Below the pieces are notes generated by a model. It saw only the letters and a program-made list of their open reading frames with translations, was not told the origin of the DNA and searched no databases. Of a DNA stretch of 64,000 nt, positions 1-9,752 are shown piece after piece. This DNA comes from Rhodospirillales bacterium. GTDB taxonomy: Bacteria > Pseudomonadota > Alphaproteobacteria > Micavibrionales > Micavibrionaceae. The position numbers and the translations under genes are program-made. The DNA is taken from positions 1,550,001 to 1,614,000 of the forward strand of contig CP060238.1 of assembly GCA_023898765.1 (NCBI GenBank). Direction: 5' to 3'. Position 1 is the stretch's first letter. Each line of letters begins with the position of its first letter.

Positions 1-1302
1 AGAGACAAGCGCGATATTTTCCCGCAAGCTGCGCAGGGTCATCTCCCTGATGTCGCGCCCGTCAATCAGCACCCGTCCGGCGGTCACATCGAAAAAGCGG
101 GGAATAAGATTCATAATCGTTGTTTTTCCGCTGCCGGAGCGCCCGACAAGCGCGCTCACCTGCCCGCCTGCGAGCGTAAAAGATACGCCCTCCAGCGCCT
201 TTTTCTCGTCGTCCTCGTATTGGAACTCGACATTCTCGAAGGTGATTTCAGGTCTGGACAGGGAAACGGACACGGCGCCGGGCGCTTCTTCGACATCGGG
301 AACCGTATCCATCAGATCGAAAACGCGGTCCGCCGCCCCAAGGCCCGTCTGAAGCTTGTTGTTCAGCCGCGCGAGCTTTTTCATCGGCTCGTAAGACATC
401 GTAAAGGCCGTAATGAAAGAAAGAAGCTCCCCCGCGCTGGAACGGCCCGCCGCCACTTCGTATCCGCCGTAAACCACAATACCGAAAATCACCACTCCGA
501 TCAAAAATTCATTGACCGGCGTTGAAAGATTCCCCACCTGAACGGACTTCATAATCAGATCCCGGACGCGGAAAATGGATTTTTCCGCCCGCTCTTTTTC
601 GTATTCCTCCATACCATAAGCCTTCACCAGCCGTACGCCCTGAAAGATCTGGGACAGGATATCCGATAAATCCGCCATATCGTCCTGAATGCGGCCTGAA
701 AACTTCCGCAAGCGCTGCCCGATCCAGACAACAAATCCGGCCGCGAAAGGAAAAATCACAAAGGCGCTGCACGCCAAAACCCAGTCCTGATAAAACATGA
801 CGCCGACAAGGGAAAAGAGGGTAAGGAGGCTCTTCCCAAATCCTGTCAGGCTTTCCACCACCGCCGTGCGCATCACGTTGACGTCGTTTACAACGCGGGA
901 CAAAAGCTGCCCGCTTGGATTGGCATGAAAAAATTTCAGGTCCAGCGTCATAAAATGGGAAAAAACGGCCTTTTGGATATCCGCCACGATACGCTGCCCG
1001 ATCTGGTTCATCATCACGGTGTGCGCATAGGTGGTGATGCCGCGAAAGAAGAAAATGAGGAAGACCACAAACCCTAAAGACCAGACCTTGTCCAGCTTGC
1101 CAGCCCCAAGAACGTCGTCCATCACCGGCTCGATCATCACGGCAAAAGCCCCCGTCAGCCCCGCCGATACGGCCATAAAAATCATCGCGACAAGAAGGCG
1201 GCCCGCGTAGGGACGCAGGTAGTTGCCGGCCATCCGTTTGATGAGGTCCCAGCTCTTCTTTTTTTCCGTTTTATTGTGCGGTTGCAGCGTGATTTTATCC
1301 AT
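1..1302 (-). CDS. msbA: MsbA-like ABC transporter, permease fused to ATPase (3' end off window)
   Basis: The minus-strand frame opens at an ATG at 1302 and stays open to base 1, so about 434 codons are visible and the C-terminus is missing. The N-terminal part is a six-helix type I exporter domain that includes the stretch RMAGNYLRPYAGRL and several hydrophobic helices. The ATPase domain begins near residue 345 and shows the Walker A motif GRSGSGKTT. The LSGGQ signature and Walker B lie outside the window. The family flips lipid A or other lipids across the inner membrane. It is divergent from the patatin gene, with only 39 bp between the two starts. Assignment as MsbA rather than another lipid or multidrug half-transporter is by resemblance. 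Confidence 0.85.
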   Translation of the reverse strand, partial: MDKITLQPHNKTEKKKSWDLIKRMAGNYLRPYAGRLLVAMIFMAVSAGLTGAFAVMIEPVMDDVLGAGKLDKVWSLGFVVFLIFFFRGITTYAHTVMMNQIGQRIVADIQKAVFSHFMTLDLKFFHANPSGQLLSRVVNDVNVMRTAVVESLTGFGKSLLTLFSLVGVMFYQDWVLACSAFVIFPFAAGFVVWIGQRLRKFSGRIQDDMADLSDILSQIFQGVRLVKAYGMEEYEKERAEKSIFRVRDLIMKSVQVGNLSTPVNEFLIGVVIFGIVVYGGYEVAAGRSSAGELLSFITAFTMSYEPMKKLARLNNKLQTGLGAADRVFDLMDTVPDVEEAPGAVSVSLSRPEITFENVEFQYEDDEKKALEGVSFTLAGGQVSALVGRSGSGKTTIMNLIPRFFDVTAGRVLIDGRDIREMTLRSLRENIALVS

Positions 1303-1341
1303 CTATCCGTGTTAAACTGGTCCAAGAGGGTATGCAAGTCT

Positions 1342-2352
1342 ATGACATCCGACACGCAGAGTAAAACACTTGAATTTTCGAAAGCCTCCCCCGGAATCGG
1401 GCTTGCGCTGGGAAGCGGCATGGCGCGGGGATTTGCCCATATCGGCGTTTTAAAGGTTCTGGCAAAACACGGTATTTACCCGGGCATTGTTGCCGGCACG
1501 TCCATCGGCGCGCTTGTCGGAGGGGCGTATCTGGCCGGAAAGCTGGACGTTCTGGAAGACTGGGTTTTGTCCTTAAACCGCTTCAAGATTTTTTCCTATC
1601 TGGACTTCAGGGTTCGCAGCGCCGGGCTTATTGGCGGTGAAAAGCTCGTCAAAATACTCAAAGATCATTTTGAGGACACGAAAATTGAAGACCTTCCCCA
1701 CCCCTTTATCGCGATTGCATCCGATCTGGCAACAGGGCACGAAGTCTGGCTGCGCAAGGGCAATTTCGTGGATGCCATGCGGGCTTCCTTTGCCCTGCCC
1801 GGCGTCTTTCCGCCCGTCGAACGCAATCACAGATTTCTGGTTGACGGCGCGCTGGTGAACCCTGTGCCCGTTTCCGTCTGTCAGGCGCTCGGATCGCGGA
1901 TGACCATCGCCGTGGATCTGAATGCCGATTTGATGGGCAAAACCATCAAGCCCGGTCAGGCCTATCAGACGGTCGCGGGATTTGATATTTTCAACGATCA
2001 GGACGTGCCGCGGGAAGAGCAGAAGATATTTAAAAGCTCCAGCATCGGGCGGCGTCTTTTCCGCCGGGAAGAAAACAGCCCCAGCCTTTTTGGCGTGATG
2101 GTGTCCGCGCTGGGGATCATTCAGGACCGCCTGACCCGCTCCCGCCTCGCCGGGGACCCGCCGGACGTTCATATCAAGCCGCAGATCGGACATATCGGGA
2201 TGCTGGAATTTGAAAAAGCGGACGAACTCATCCGTCTGGGCGAAGAAGCGGCGGAAAGGGCCATGCCTGAAATTCTGGCGGCCATTCGCGTCCTCCTGCC
2301 CCCGTCGATGCAGCCGCAAATCGCGGACAGCGACATCCCGCCGCAGGGATAG
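1342..2352 (+). CDS. Patatin-like phospholipase, RssA/YchK type
   Basis: The product is 336 residues with the three patatin signatures. An oxyanion-hole glycine loop GSGMARG lies at about residues 24-30, the nucleophile elbow GTSIG has Ser54, and the catalytic Asp is in VDGALVNPVP. The family hydrolyses acyl chains of phospholipids with a Ser-Asp dyad. The ATG at 1342 is preferred over an in-frame GTG at 1276 because the GTG would overlap the start of the divergent transporter gene, and an AAGAGGG stretch precedes the ATG. No signal peptide is seen, so the protein is probably cytoplasmic or membrane-peripheral. A role in membrane lipid turnover beside the lipid exporter is an inference from adjacency. 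Confidence 0.88.
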   Translation: MTSDTQSKTLEFSKASPGIGLALGSGMARGFAHIGVLKVLAKHGIYPGIVAGTSIGALVGGAYLAGKLDVLEDWVLSLNRFKIFSYLDFRVRSAGLIGGEKLVKILKDHFEDTKIEDLPHPFIAIASDLATGHEVWLRKGNFVDAMRASFALPGVFPPVERNHRFLVDGALVNPVPVSVCQALGSRMTIAVDLNADLMGKTIKPGQAYQTVAGFDIFNDQDVPREEQKIFKSSSIGRRLFRREENSPSLFGVMVSALGIIQDRLTRSRLAGDPPDVHIKPQIGHIGMLEFEKADELIRLGEEAAERAMPEILAAIRVLLPPSMQPQIADSDIPPQG

Positions 2353-2374
2353 CCGCCGCGAACGCCTTTTACCC

Positions 2375-3310
2375 CTAACTTTTCGGCTGCTTGCGTTTTT
2401 TGTGCTTGCGGTCCGGCAGGGCCCTACCCCAGCGCATTTCATCCGCCAGATAGGTCGGCATCACGTTGTTGTATACCGCGATGAGGTTTTTCAGCGCGTT
2501 ATGGACCTCTTTGGGAGTCTGGCAATGGCCGAAATTGGCCGCATGAAGACCGGATTTGAACAGGCAGGTATCAAGCGACACCGCGTGCCCCCCGATCACG
2601 TCATGCGCCATCGTATCGCCCAGGACAACCGTGCCGGAAGGATAAATCTCTTTTTCTTTCAGGATTTCGATGCAATGCATAAAAATAAGGGAATGGGGTT
2701 TGCCGATATGATACACGATCCCGCCGGAATCCTGATAACGCCGCGCCAGAAGGGACGGCCCCTTCAGCAGGGCGTTTCCGATCATGGACAAACTATCCGG
2801 GCTGGGGCAAACGGCTTTCAGGCGAAGCTGGATCGCGCGGCGGATCAAAGGCTCGTAATGCTCCAGCGTTTTGCGGGGATAATCCATCCCCGTAATCAAA
2901 ACGAAATCCGCGTTCTCTATATCATCAACGGCCGTCACACCCGTCCCGTCGAGGATAGACGTGTCGTCCCCCCGGCTGAAGACAAAACACTTTTTCCCTA
3001 TCTTCTGAAAAACACCGCCGGTCTGACGGTGCAGCCCCTGCCAGATCACTTCCCCGGAAGTGACGATTTCGCTATACAGGCTCGGCCCGAGGCCCATTTT
3101 TTTAAGCTCGTCTTTATGAAACTCCGCCCGCCGCGTTGAGTTCGAAAGCAGCAAAATCGTCTTTTTGCGCTCTTTGAGTTCTTTCATGCAGTCCAGAACA
3201 CCGGGGAACAGGTTTTCGCCGTCATGGAGGGTTCCCCATTGGTCTATGATGAACCCCATATAGCTGTCGGAGATATCCGAAACACCTTGGCAGAACTTCG
3301 TCTTCGCCAT
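2375..3310 (-). CDS. HAD superfamily subclass IIA hydrolase (TIGR01459-like)
   Basis: The 311-residue protein has the four HAD motifs: nucleophile Asp in FIIDQWGTLHDG near residue 23, the Ser/Thr motif LLLSNSTRR, the Lys motif in IGKPHSLIF, and the acidic motif VLGDTMAHDVIGG. The cap lies between motifs II and III, which defines class IIA (NagD or p-nitrophenyl phosphatase-like). The alphaproteobacterial branch of this family has no firmly established substrate. The gene converges with the patatin gene, with 22 bp between the stops. The start codon is a plain ATG at 3310. Confidence 0.88.
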   Translation of the reverse strand: MAKTKFCQGVSDISDSYMGFIIDQWGTLHDGENLFPGVLDCMKELKERKKTILLLSNSTRRAEFHKDELKKMGLGPSLYSEIVTSGEVIWQGLHRQTGGVFQKIGKKCFVFSRGDDTSILDGTGVTAVDDIENADFVLITGMDYPRKTLEHYEPLIRRAIQLRLKAVCPSPDSLSMIGNALLKGPSLLARRYQDSGGIVYHIGKPHSLIFMHCIEILKEKEIYPSGTVVLGDTMAHDVIGGHAVSLDTCLFKSGLHAANFGHCQTPKEVHNALKNLIAVYNNVMPTYLADEMRWGRALPDRKHKKRKQPKS

Positions 3311-3506
3311 GAATACGTGACCTTTACTCTATTACCTTGCGGTTACCCGTGCAAAAAGCTGGCGCATGCGAAATGCGCCGACCCGTCATTATGACGCCAA
3401 GCGGAAGATCAATCAACCAATCCTTTAGACGAAAAATCGGCTTCCCCCTCGAAAACACCTTGCCTTTTCATAATTTTTTTTGCATTATCTCCGGCATAAT
3501 CTTTTG

Positions 3507-3704
3507 ATGGCGAAGACAATCGGGGCATTCAACATGGTAATGAAAGCATTTGGCATGGCCATAGATGGAAGAGGCCGCAGACTGGGGGAGGTTCGCGTTC
3601 CGACCCCGCCGCCGCATCAGATGGTCCCTGCACCGGAGCACAGACCCACCCCCGGCCCGCAGGAGGGCGTTCGCGCCTATCCGCCCGCTCAAAAACCGCT
3701 CTAA
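3507..3704 (+). CDS. Small hypothetical protein, proline-rich tail
   Basis: This is a possible 65-residue protein starting at the ATG at 3507. The N-terminal half is basic and contains MVMKAFGMAIDGRGRR; the C-terminal half is rich in proline (TPPPHQMVPAPEHRP). The frame has mostly G or C at third positions and fills an otherwise empty gap between two minus-strand genes. There is no clear Shine-Dalgarno sequence and I do not recognise a family. An opposite-strand frame of similar length exists, so the call is weak. Confidence 0.35.
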   Translation: MAKTIGAFNMVMKAFGMAIDGRGRRLGEVRVPTPPPHQMVPAPEHRPTPGPQEGVRAYPPAQKPL

Positions 3705-3725
3705 TCAGACGAAATTCCGCCCGTC

Positions 3726-6700
3726 CTAGGCCGTTTTGCGCGCAGAGCGCAGGATCTTCGGCTCTTTTCCCGCCGCATAGCACAGCATCTCGTAGAGTTT
3801 TCCGATGTCGCTGGAGGCAAAGGTCGAAGCCAGCAAGTCGCCGTGATCGTTCGCGCCGGCCTGCACATAAACCTCTTCGAACTGGCGCACGAAACGATTC
3901 ACATAGTTTCGGAACTCGCTGTTTTTCTCATATCTGCCCCTGATTTTATCCACAGGCAAATCGTCTCTCATTTCCGCCAGCCGGCGCGTAAAGACGGAAA
4001 CGTCGCCCTTCTGATAGGCTTTCCACGTCCGCTCCGGCACCTCGCCGTCCATCAGGCGCGTAATATCCACAGACAGGGAGTGAAGGCTTTCCACCACAAA
4101 TTTGGCGCTGCCAAAGAAGGAATCCCTCTGGATTTTCCAGTCTTCTTTCCGGATTTTCTCCGCCTGCCGGACGGCATCCTGCGCGGCTTTGAATAACGCG
4201 CTGGATTGGCGGCTGAAGCTGCCGGAAGCGTCATCCGCGCTCTGCACGACCTGCGAGGAGATCGTGATAAGGTTTTTGCTTTCTTTCGAAAGGCGCTCGC
4301 GCACCTCTTCAATTTGTTCAAAAACCCTCTCGCCCTGCTGTCCGACCTCATTCATCTTGCTGGACAAAATCGACGCTGCATGGCTGATCTTGTCGGCGCT
4401 GGCCGCAGATGCCTGTGCCACGTCGTCTGTCTGACGGCTCAGTTCCTCGCCGTAGGATTTCGAGATTTGAAGCGACGATTTCATCTGTTCCGACATCTCG
4501 CGCGCACGCAGGGCAAAGCCGTCTCCAGCCTTTTTAAGCTCCGACAATGTGTCCTGCGAAGATTCAAGAAGCGTTCTGGATTCTTTCTGGACTCGCGCCA
4601 CCATGTCCTGGGTATTCGATACACTTTCTTCCACCGTCTTGCTCAGGCGTTGGTTTTCCGCGTGCACTTTTCCGCCGGCCCGCGCCAGATGCTCCGCCGC
4701 CTCTTCCGAAGAGTTTTTCACCTTCTCGAGGTTTTTCGCGAACCCTTCCCCTGCATTTTGGATCTGCGCAACGGACATCCCGACCATTTCCGTGAGTTCG
4801 TGGAACTGGTCGCTGACGGCTGTTTGCACAGCCTCTATTTTCATGAGCGCCTGATCTGTTGACAAATGAACATCCGTAGACTGCCCTTCCAGCGCCTTGC
4901 CGATCGCGTCCACGCGCTCTTCCGCATTGCGCGAAGCGGTTTCCATATCTTCAACGCAGCCACGGAGATACTCGCCGGAACTGCGCAGCAGCGCCGCGGC
5001 ATCATGCGCGCCGGCTTTCAGGGAGCCGAGGCGTTCATCAAAGACGGTGCCGACTTTCTCCAGTTTTTCGAGATTGGCCTCGCTTGTTTCTTCAAATCCT
5101 TCCCGCAGATCGCGCAAGCGCCGGGCCGTTTCCTCGACCTGTTCCACGGCCCTTTCATAAATCGGCGTATAGGTTTCGGACGTGTCCTGCAGCGCCTGCG
5201 TTACGCCCGCAAGCGCCTCTTTCGCGCCGGAAGATTGCGCGTTCAGGGAAGAAACCTGCGCCAGCAATTTTTCGTCCAGCGCCCCCAGTTCGCTTAAAGC
5301 CCTGCCGCTGCGCTCTTCAATGTCCTGACAACTGATGACAATCCGGTTTTGAAGGGAAGAGAGTTTTCCTTCCACATCCTGCGAATAATCCGTCAGCTTT
5401 CTGGATTCTTCGGACAGGGAATCGCGCACGGTTTCAATCCGGCTTAAGGAAATATCCACCTGCTGCGCCAGACTTTCCTTCTGCTGGACCAGCGTGTCGC
5501 TCAGGCTGCGGGAATGCCCGGCAAGCTGCCCGCTCAAGCTTGAAACGTCGCGCACCTGCGTGCGCAACATATCGCGGATGCAAACGGCCTTTTCTTCGGC
5601 GCGGTTTGAAGCTTCGGTAAGCTCCCCTACCCTTTGGGCAAGACTTTCCGATATTCTGGCGTGTGTCATATCCGCAGACTCAACCGCAGCCACGATGTTG
5701 CGGACAGGCGCGGCCAGAGAATGCGAAACGCTTTCCATGCACGCGGCGGCCTCTTCCTGCATGTTTTTAAATTTATCGGCCTGCGCCCCGACATTTCTGG
5801 AGATATCCTCGGCCTGAACCGTAATTTGTTCGCTTGTTTTCTCCAGAGCCGACCGCCCTTCCTCCAGCATTGACACAAGCGCCTGAATACGGGAGGTCTG
5901 TTTTTCCGCTTCCCTGTTCAAATCCCCGATACGTTCATCGGTTTGGGTCAGCATATTTTCAGCCTGTTTTTCAGCCTGTGCGGATGTTTTCGACAGGCCC
6001 TCCACCGCGCGCCGGACGGAAGCGCTCATATTCTCCGCGCTGGAAACGGCCACGGACATGGCCTCTTCCAGCTTATGCGCGGCTTCGGAACCGGCGGTTT
6101 CAATCGCCTGCGCCTTTTTATCCAGATGATCGGCCGTATCCTGCAGGCTTCCGGCTTTTTCTTCCAGCCGTTTTTCAAGTCCTTCGGTCTGCGCCGCCGC
6201 CTTGTCGACCGCCGCGCGGATCATCTCGACATTTCCTGTTAAGGCCCCCGCCATAGCTTCCACTTTTTGGGACAGGGCCATCAACCCTTCGTCCAGCGCT
6301 TCACGATTTTCTTCCAGGCTCCGTCCTACATTTTCCAGAGAGGAGGAGGCTTTTTCCGTGACCGTTTCGAGCGATGTAACCTGCTGCGCCAGGAGTTCCC
6401 CAACCCGCGCCGTTTCCGTTACTTTTTCGGCGGTACCGAGAATTTTTTCCGTACTTTTGGAGAAGATATCTTCCACCTCGGCGCTCTGTGCGAACATTGT
6501 TTTCGCCGCCGCATCCCAGGCGTTCGCGCCTTCCGCCGTTTTGGATTCGATACCGGCAACGCGTTTTTCGATTTCTTCCATCAAAGAACGCAGGCTGGCG
6601 CTGCGTTCCTCCAGAGCCTGCGCCAACAGGTCAATATGCGTTTCGGTTTCGGCGTTCATGCTGCCCAGATTTTTAATCTCCGAGCGAAGGCCCATCCGCG

Positions 6701-7484
6701 CCCGATGAATGGATTTCAGGACAGAGGTCGAAGCGGTCGAAAGCTCGGCGGCCTGACGGCACAGATCCTCAATATCCCTGTGGATGACCTGCGCGCGTTC
6801 CTCGGACGGGAAAATCATGGCCTGCAATTCCGCACGCAGCGCATCGGCATACATGTGGACGTCCGCCCCGCGCTGCGCGTAAGCCAGAACCATCCACAGC
6901 AGCGCCAGCGGCGCCAGAGCGCCGGCCAGAAACCCGCCCAGAAGATGGGGCTGAAGCGCCAGGATTTCGCTCCAGCCGATATAGGTCTGAACATAGCCCA
7001 GAGAAAGCCCTATCCACACGGCGCTGGCGAGGACGCCCGCCACATTCATGATTTTAAAACGAAGGGTCCGGCGCATCGGCGCGGTATTGGACGGACTTAA
7101 CATCAGGGCGGGTTCCAGATATTGCTCCGGCTCCTCTTCCTGCGCAGCCTGAGCGGCAGGCCGCTTCGGCGCCCGGATTTCGCCGGGATTCCCGCGCGTT
7201 TTGTCCGCGCCCTTTGACTCTTCCTGATTGGCCGCGGAGGTGATGCGCAGCATTTTAAGCCCCGACCCGCTGCGGATGGAAAACTGGCTTTCGACCTGTT
7301 GTGCTACCGGATCGTCTTTGTCCGGACTTTTTTGCGGGACCGGCTTTTTCGCAGACAAGGGCGGGATATTGCTTTCCACAGGCATTTGATCGTGCAGCTT
7401 ATCCCCCTTCTTGACCCCTGTGAGTTTTTCACGGGTCACCTCAATGTTTTTATAGGATCGCTTTGCTGCGGATAAATCGGACAT
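3726..7484 (-). CDS. Giant membrane-anchored coiled-coil protein, TipN-like architecture
   Basis: The protein has 1252 residues in four parts. Residues 1 to about 140 are polar, low-complexity and cytoplasmic. Two hydrophobic helices follow at about 145-170 (IMNVAGVLASAVWIGLSL) and 180-205 (LLGGFLAGALAPLALLWMVL). Then come about 900 residues of Ala/Glu/Ser-rich heptads resembling apolipoprotein or chemoreceptor coiled coils. A compact C-terminal domain of about 130 residues contains WKAYQKGDVSVFTRRL, FRNYVNRFVRQFE and SSDIGKLYEMLCYA. Two N-proximal membrane helices with a very long cytoplasmic coiled coil match the layout of Caulobacter TipN, a pole-marking protein; sequence homology was not tested. 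It stands alone, with an AT-rich 146-bp gap upstream. A role in polarity or cell-shape organisation is inference. Confidence 0.75.
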   Translation of the reverse strand: MSDLSAAKRSYKNIEVTREKLTGVKKGDKLHDQMPVESNIPPLSAKKPVPQKSPDKDDPVAQQVESQFSIRSGSGLKMLRITSAANQEESKGADKTRGNPGEIRAPKRPAAQAAQEEEPEQYLEPALMLSPSNTAPMRRTLRFKIMNVAGVLASAVWIGLSLGYVQTYIGWSEILALQPHLLGGFLAGALAPLALLWMVLAYAQRGADVHMYADALRAELQAMIFPSEERAQVIHRDIEDLCRQAAELSTASTSVLKSIHRARMGLRSEIKNLGSMNAETETHIDLLAQALEERSASLRSLMEEIEKRVAGIESKTAEGANAWDAAAKTMFAQSAEVEDIFSKSTEKILGTAEKVTETARVGELLAQQVTSLETVTEKASSSLENVGRSLEENREALDEGLMALSQKVEAMAGALTGNVEMIRAAVDKAAAQTEGLEKRLEEKAGSLQDTADHLDKKAQAIETAGSEAAHKLEEAMSVAVSSAENMSASVRRAVEGLSKTSAQAEKQAENMLTQTDERIGDLNREAEKQTSRIQALVSMLEEGRSALEKTSEQITVQAEDISRNVGAQADKFKNMQEEAAACMESVSHSLAAPVRNIVAAVESADMTHARISESLAQRVGELTEASNRAEEKAVCIRDMLRTQVRDVSSLSGQLAGHSRSLSDTLVQQKESLAQQVDISLSRIETVRDSLSEESRKLTDYSQDVEGKLSSLQNRIVISCQDIEERSGRALSELGALDEKLLAQVSSLNAQSSGAKEALAGVTQALQDTSETYTPIYERAVEQVEETARRLRDLREGFEETSEANLEKLEKVGTVFDERLGSLKAGAHDAAALLRSSGEYLRGCVEDMETASRNAEERVDAIGKALEGQSTDVHLSTDQALMKIEAVQTAVSDQFHELTEMVGMSVAQIQNAGEGFAKNLEKVKNSSEEAAEHLARAGGKVHAENQRLSKTVEESVSNTQDMVARVQKESRTLLESSQDTLSELKKAGDGFALRAREMSEQMKSSLQISKSYGEELSRQTDDVAQASAASADKISHAASILSSKMNEVGQQGERVFEQIEEVRERLSKESKNLITISSQVVQSADDASGSFSRQSSALFKAAQDAVRQAEKIRKEDWKIQRDSFFGSAKFVVESLHSLSVDITRLMDGEVPERTWKAYQKGDVSVFTRRLAEMRDDLPVDKIRGRYEKNSEFRNYVNRFVRQFEEVYVQAGANDHGDLLASTFASSDIGKLYEMLCYAAGKEPKILRSARKTA

Positions 7485-7630
7485 GAAGGCCCCTTCTTTT
7501 GATTAAAAAGTTCAAAAAAGTCAAAAATGAGAAGGTTTTATAGAGGCATGTTCAAGGCATCTCTGCAAGATAGAAAAAATTTTTTCCACAGGGATTGCGC
7601 CGGTCCGCCCGCATAGACGACGGTATGTTT

Positions 7631-9073
7631 TTATTCGTTTTTAAGGTCTTGTATGTAAGCCTTGAGATCCCGCTTTAATTCGGGCGCCAAAAGATAAAGA
7701 CCGATCAGGTTGGGGATCGCCATGATAAAAACAGCAGAATCTGTAAAGAGAATGACATTCTCCAGTGCCGACGATGCGCCGACAACCACGAAGGCCAGAA
7801 AAATAATTTTGTACCCGTATTCGACCGCATTGCTTTCTCCAAACAGATAGGTCGCGCTTTTCAGCCCGTAATAGGACCATGAAATGATGGTTGAAAAGGC
7901 AAAGAGGAATACGATAAAGGCTAAAAGATACGGAAAGAACGGTATAGCCGTTTCGAATGCACGGGAGGTCAGCACCATCCCTTCCATGCCGTCCGCCTCC
8001 TGATAAGCCCCGGTCAGTACAATCACAAACGCCGTGACCATGCAAATCACCGCCGTGTCGATAAAAGGCCCCAGCATGGCGACAAATCCCTGGCGGATAT
8101 GGCTGTCCGTTTGCGCGGCGGAGTGCGGTATCGCGGCGGAGCCAAGGCCCGCCTCGTTCGAAAAGACGGCCCGCTGGACACCGACGAGAAGAGCGCCGAT
8201 GACCCCGCCCAACCCCGCTTCCGGCGTCAGGGCCAACTCGAAAATCCTGATGAAGGCGCCGGGAACGCGTTCGTAATCCATCCCGATCACAACGAGGCCG
8301 GACAGCAGGTACAGCCCGCCCATCAACGGCACGATCTTGGAGGCCACGGCGGCAATGGACCTGATCCCGCCAAGGATCACAAGCCCTGTCAAAAAGGCCA
8401 GAAACAACCCGTACATCCACCCTTTATCCGCCAGAAACCCTTCAGCGCCGCCGGTGATGTTGACGAATTGCTGGAACGACTGGTTGGACTGGAACATGCT
8501 GGCCGCGCCCAACGCAGCCACGGCGCAGCAAAAGGAAAACAGGCTGGCCATGATATGCCCCAGATAGGGGATGTCCCGGTTGTCAAAAGCATCCCGCAGG
8601 TAATACATCGGCCCGCCGGAAATTTTCTTTGTATCTCCGGAGGTTGCATGATGCCGGTATTTCACCCCCATCGCCGCTTCGGCAAATTTTGTCGACATGC
8701 CAAACAGGCCCATGACAAACATCCAGAAGGCCGCCCCCGGTCCGCCGACGGAAATGGCAACCGCCACGCCTGCGATATTGCCCAGCCCCACCGTGCCGGA
8801 CAAAGAGGTCATCAGGGCCTGAAAAGGACTGATCTGGCCGTCCACCCCTTCTTTTTTACTGTAATATTTTCCGGACACGATCCGGATGGCATGGCCGAAA
8901 TAACGGAAATTGATGAAGCCGAGATACAGGGTAAAAAACAGGGCCCCGATCACGAGCCAGACAAGGATGAGTTTAATGTCGTACCCTGTAAAGGGTTCGG
9001 CATAGAAGATAACGGACGCGAGCCCTTCGGACACCGGCCGAAAAGATTCGTTAATCTGCTGGTCTATACTCAT
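7631..9073 (-). CDS. Sodium:alanine symporter (AGCS family)
   Basis: The 480-residue integral membrane protein has about eleven hydrophobic segments and the AGCS hallmarks, including PFQALMTSLSGTVGLGNIAG, GGPGAAFWMFVMGLFGMSTKF and RAVFSNEAGLGSAAI. The family imports alanine or glycine with Na+. An alanine dehydrogenase gene lies in the same window at 62.2 kb, so alanine catabolism is plausible, though the two are far apart. A small secreted-protein gene lies 28 bp upstream on the same strand and may be cotranscribed. Confidence 0.93.
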   Translation of the reverse strand: MSIDQQINESFRPVSEGLASVIFYAEPFTGYDIKLILVWLVIGALFFTLYLGFINFRYFGHAIRIVSGKYYSKKEGVDGQISPFQALMTSLSGTVGLGNIAGVAVAISVGGPGAAFWMFVMGLFGMSTKFAEAAMGVKYRHHATSGDTKKISGGPMYYLRDAFDNRDIPYLGHIMASLFSFCCAVAALGAASMFQSNQSFQQFVNITGGAEGFLADKGWMYGLFLAFLTGLVILGGIRSIAAVASKIVPLMGGLYLLSGLVVIGMDYERVPGAFIRIFELALTPEAGLGGVIGALLVGVQRAVFSNEAGLGSAAIPHSAAQTDSHIRQGFVAMLGPFIDTAVICMVTAFVIVLTGAYQEADGMEGMVLTSRAFETAIPFFPYLLAFIVFLFAFSTIISWSYYGLKSATYLFGESNAVEYGYKIIFLAFVVVGASSALENVILFTDSAVFIMAIPNLIGLYLLAPELKRDLKAYIQDLKNE

Positions 9074-9100
9074 ACTGGCTTTCCGGTTTTAACCGTTTGT

Positions 9101-9589
9101 CTAGTTTTCGCAGATGGAATGCTCGCCGCGAAAGGTGGAAGACGCCCAGTGGCGAAATTCGTCGCGGCTCATCTTTGCCGCCTTCGGGATACGGGGAGAA
9201 AAGGTCGCGCAGAAAATATCCGGACGCATCCGCGCCGCATCTGTGGAAACCTTGTTGGCCATGGCGGTGCGCAATCCATGCAACCGTCCTTCCGGATTCT
9301 TGTCCCCTATCCGGTTGTAATAATTTATCAGCGTTTCCTCATATCCTGCGAACAAATCGGCATTGCGGTCCGTCATTTCGCGGTATTGCTGATAAAAATT
9401 CTTCCAGCCGCGCGGGGTCATATGCTGGCAATTCAGGCCAATGACCATAAGCTCGCTGTGAATGCGAATACCTTGTTCGGCCTCGGCCTCAGCGGTCGAA
9501 TAACATCCGCCCCCTTTTTTGGCAAAGGCCGGGGTAAAAGCCGGGAGCACAAGCAAAGACGTCACAAGGACAAGAGATAGAAGTCTCAT
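9101..9589 (-). CDS. Secreted protein of unknown function
   Basis: The product is 162 residues. It begins with a clear Sec signal peptide (MRLLSLVLVTSLLVLPAF...AFA) predicted to be cut near residue 23. The mature part is about 139 residues and mostly helical. Its four cysteines (GGGCYST, GLNCQHM, DIFCATF, HSICEN) could form two disulfides in the periplasm. I do not recognise the family. It lies 28 bp upstream of the alanine symporter on the same strand, so a two-gene unit is possible. Confidence 0.7.
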   Translation of the reverse strand: MRLLSLVLVTSLLVLPAFTPAFAKKGGGCYSTAEAEAEQGIRIHSELMVIGLNCQHMTPRGWKNFYQQYREMTDRNADLFAGYEETLINYYNRIGDKNPEGRLHGLRTAMANKVSTDAARMRPDIFCATFSPRIPKAAKMSRDEFRHWASSTFRGEHSICEN

Positions 9590-9752
9590 CAGTCAAAATC
9601 CTTACAATACATAAACACTTAAGAGGTCTTCAAATCAGAATAGTTCCGGTATGCGGCAAAAAAACGGCAATGTCTACCGGAAACAGGATTTGATGCACAT
9701 CTTAGTTTCTTGATTTTTGTTCTCTTTCTATGGTTTATACGGTCCCGGGACC

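Noticed and set aside
3468..3692. Minus-strand 74-codon frame in the gap before the coiled-coil gene
   Set aside because: Its codon pattern is worse than the plus-strand frame and it lacks a ribosome-binding site.
8099..9580. 493-codon frame opposite the alanine symporter and the secreted protein
   Set aside because: It crosses two genes with clear membrane-helix and signal-peptide patterns on the other strand.
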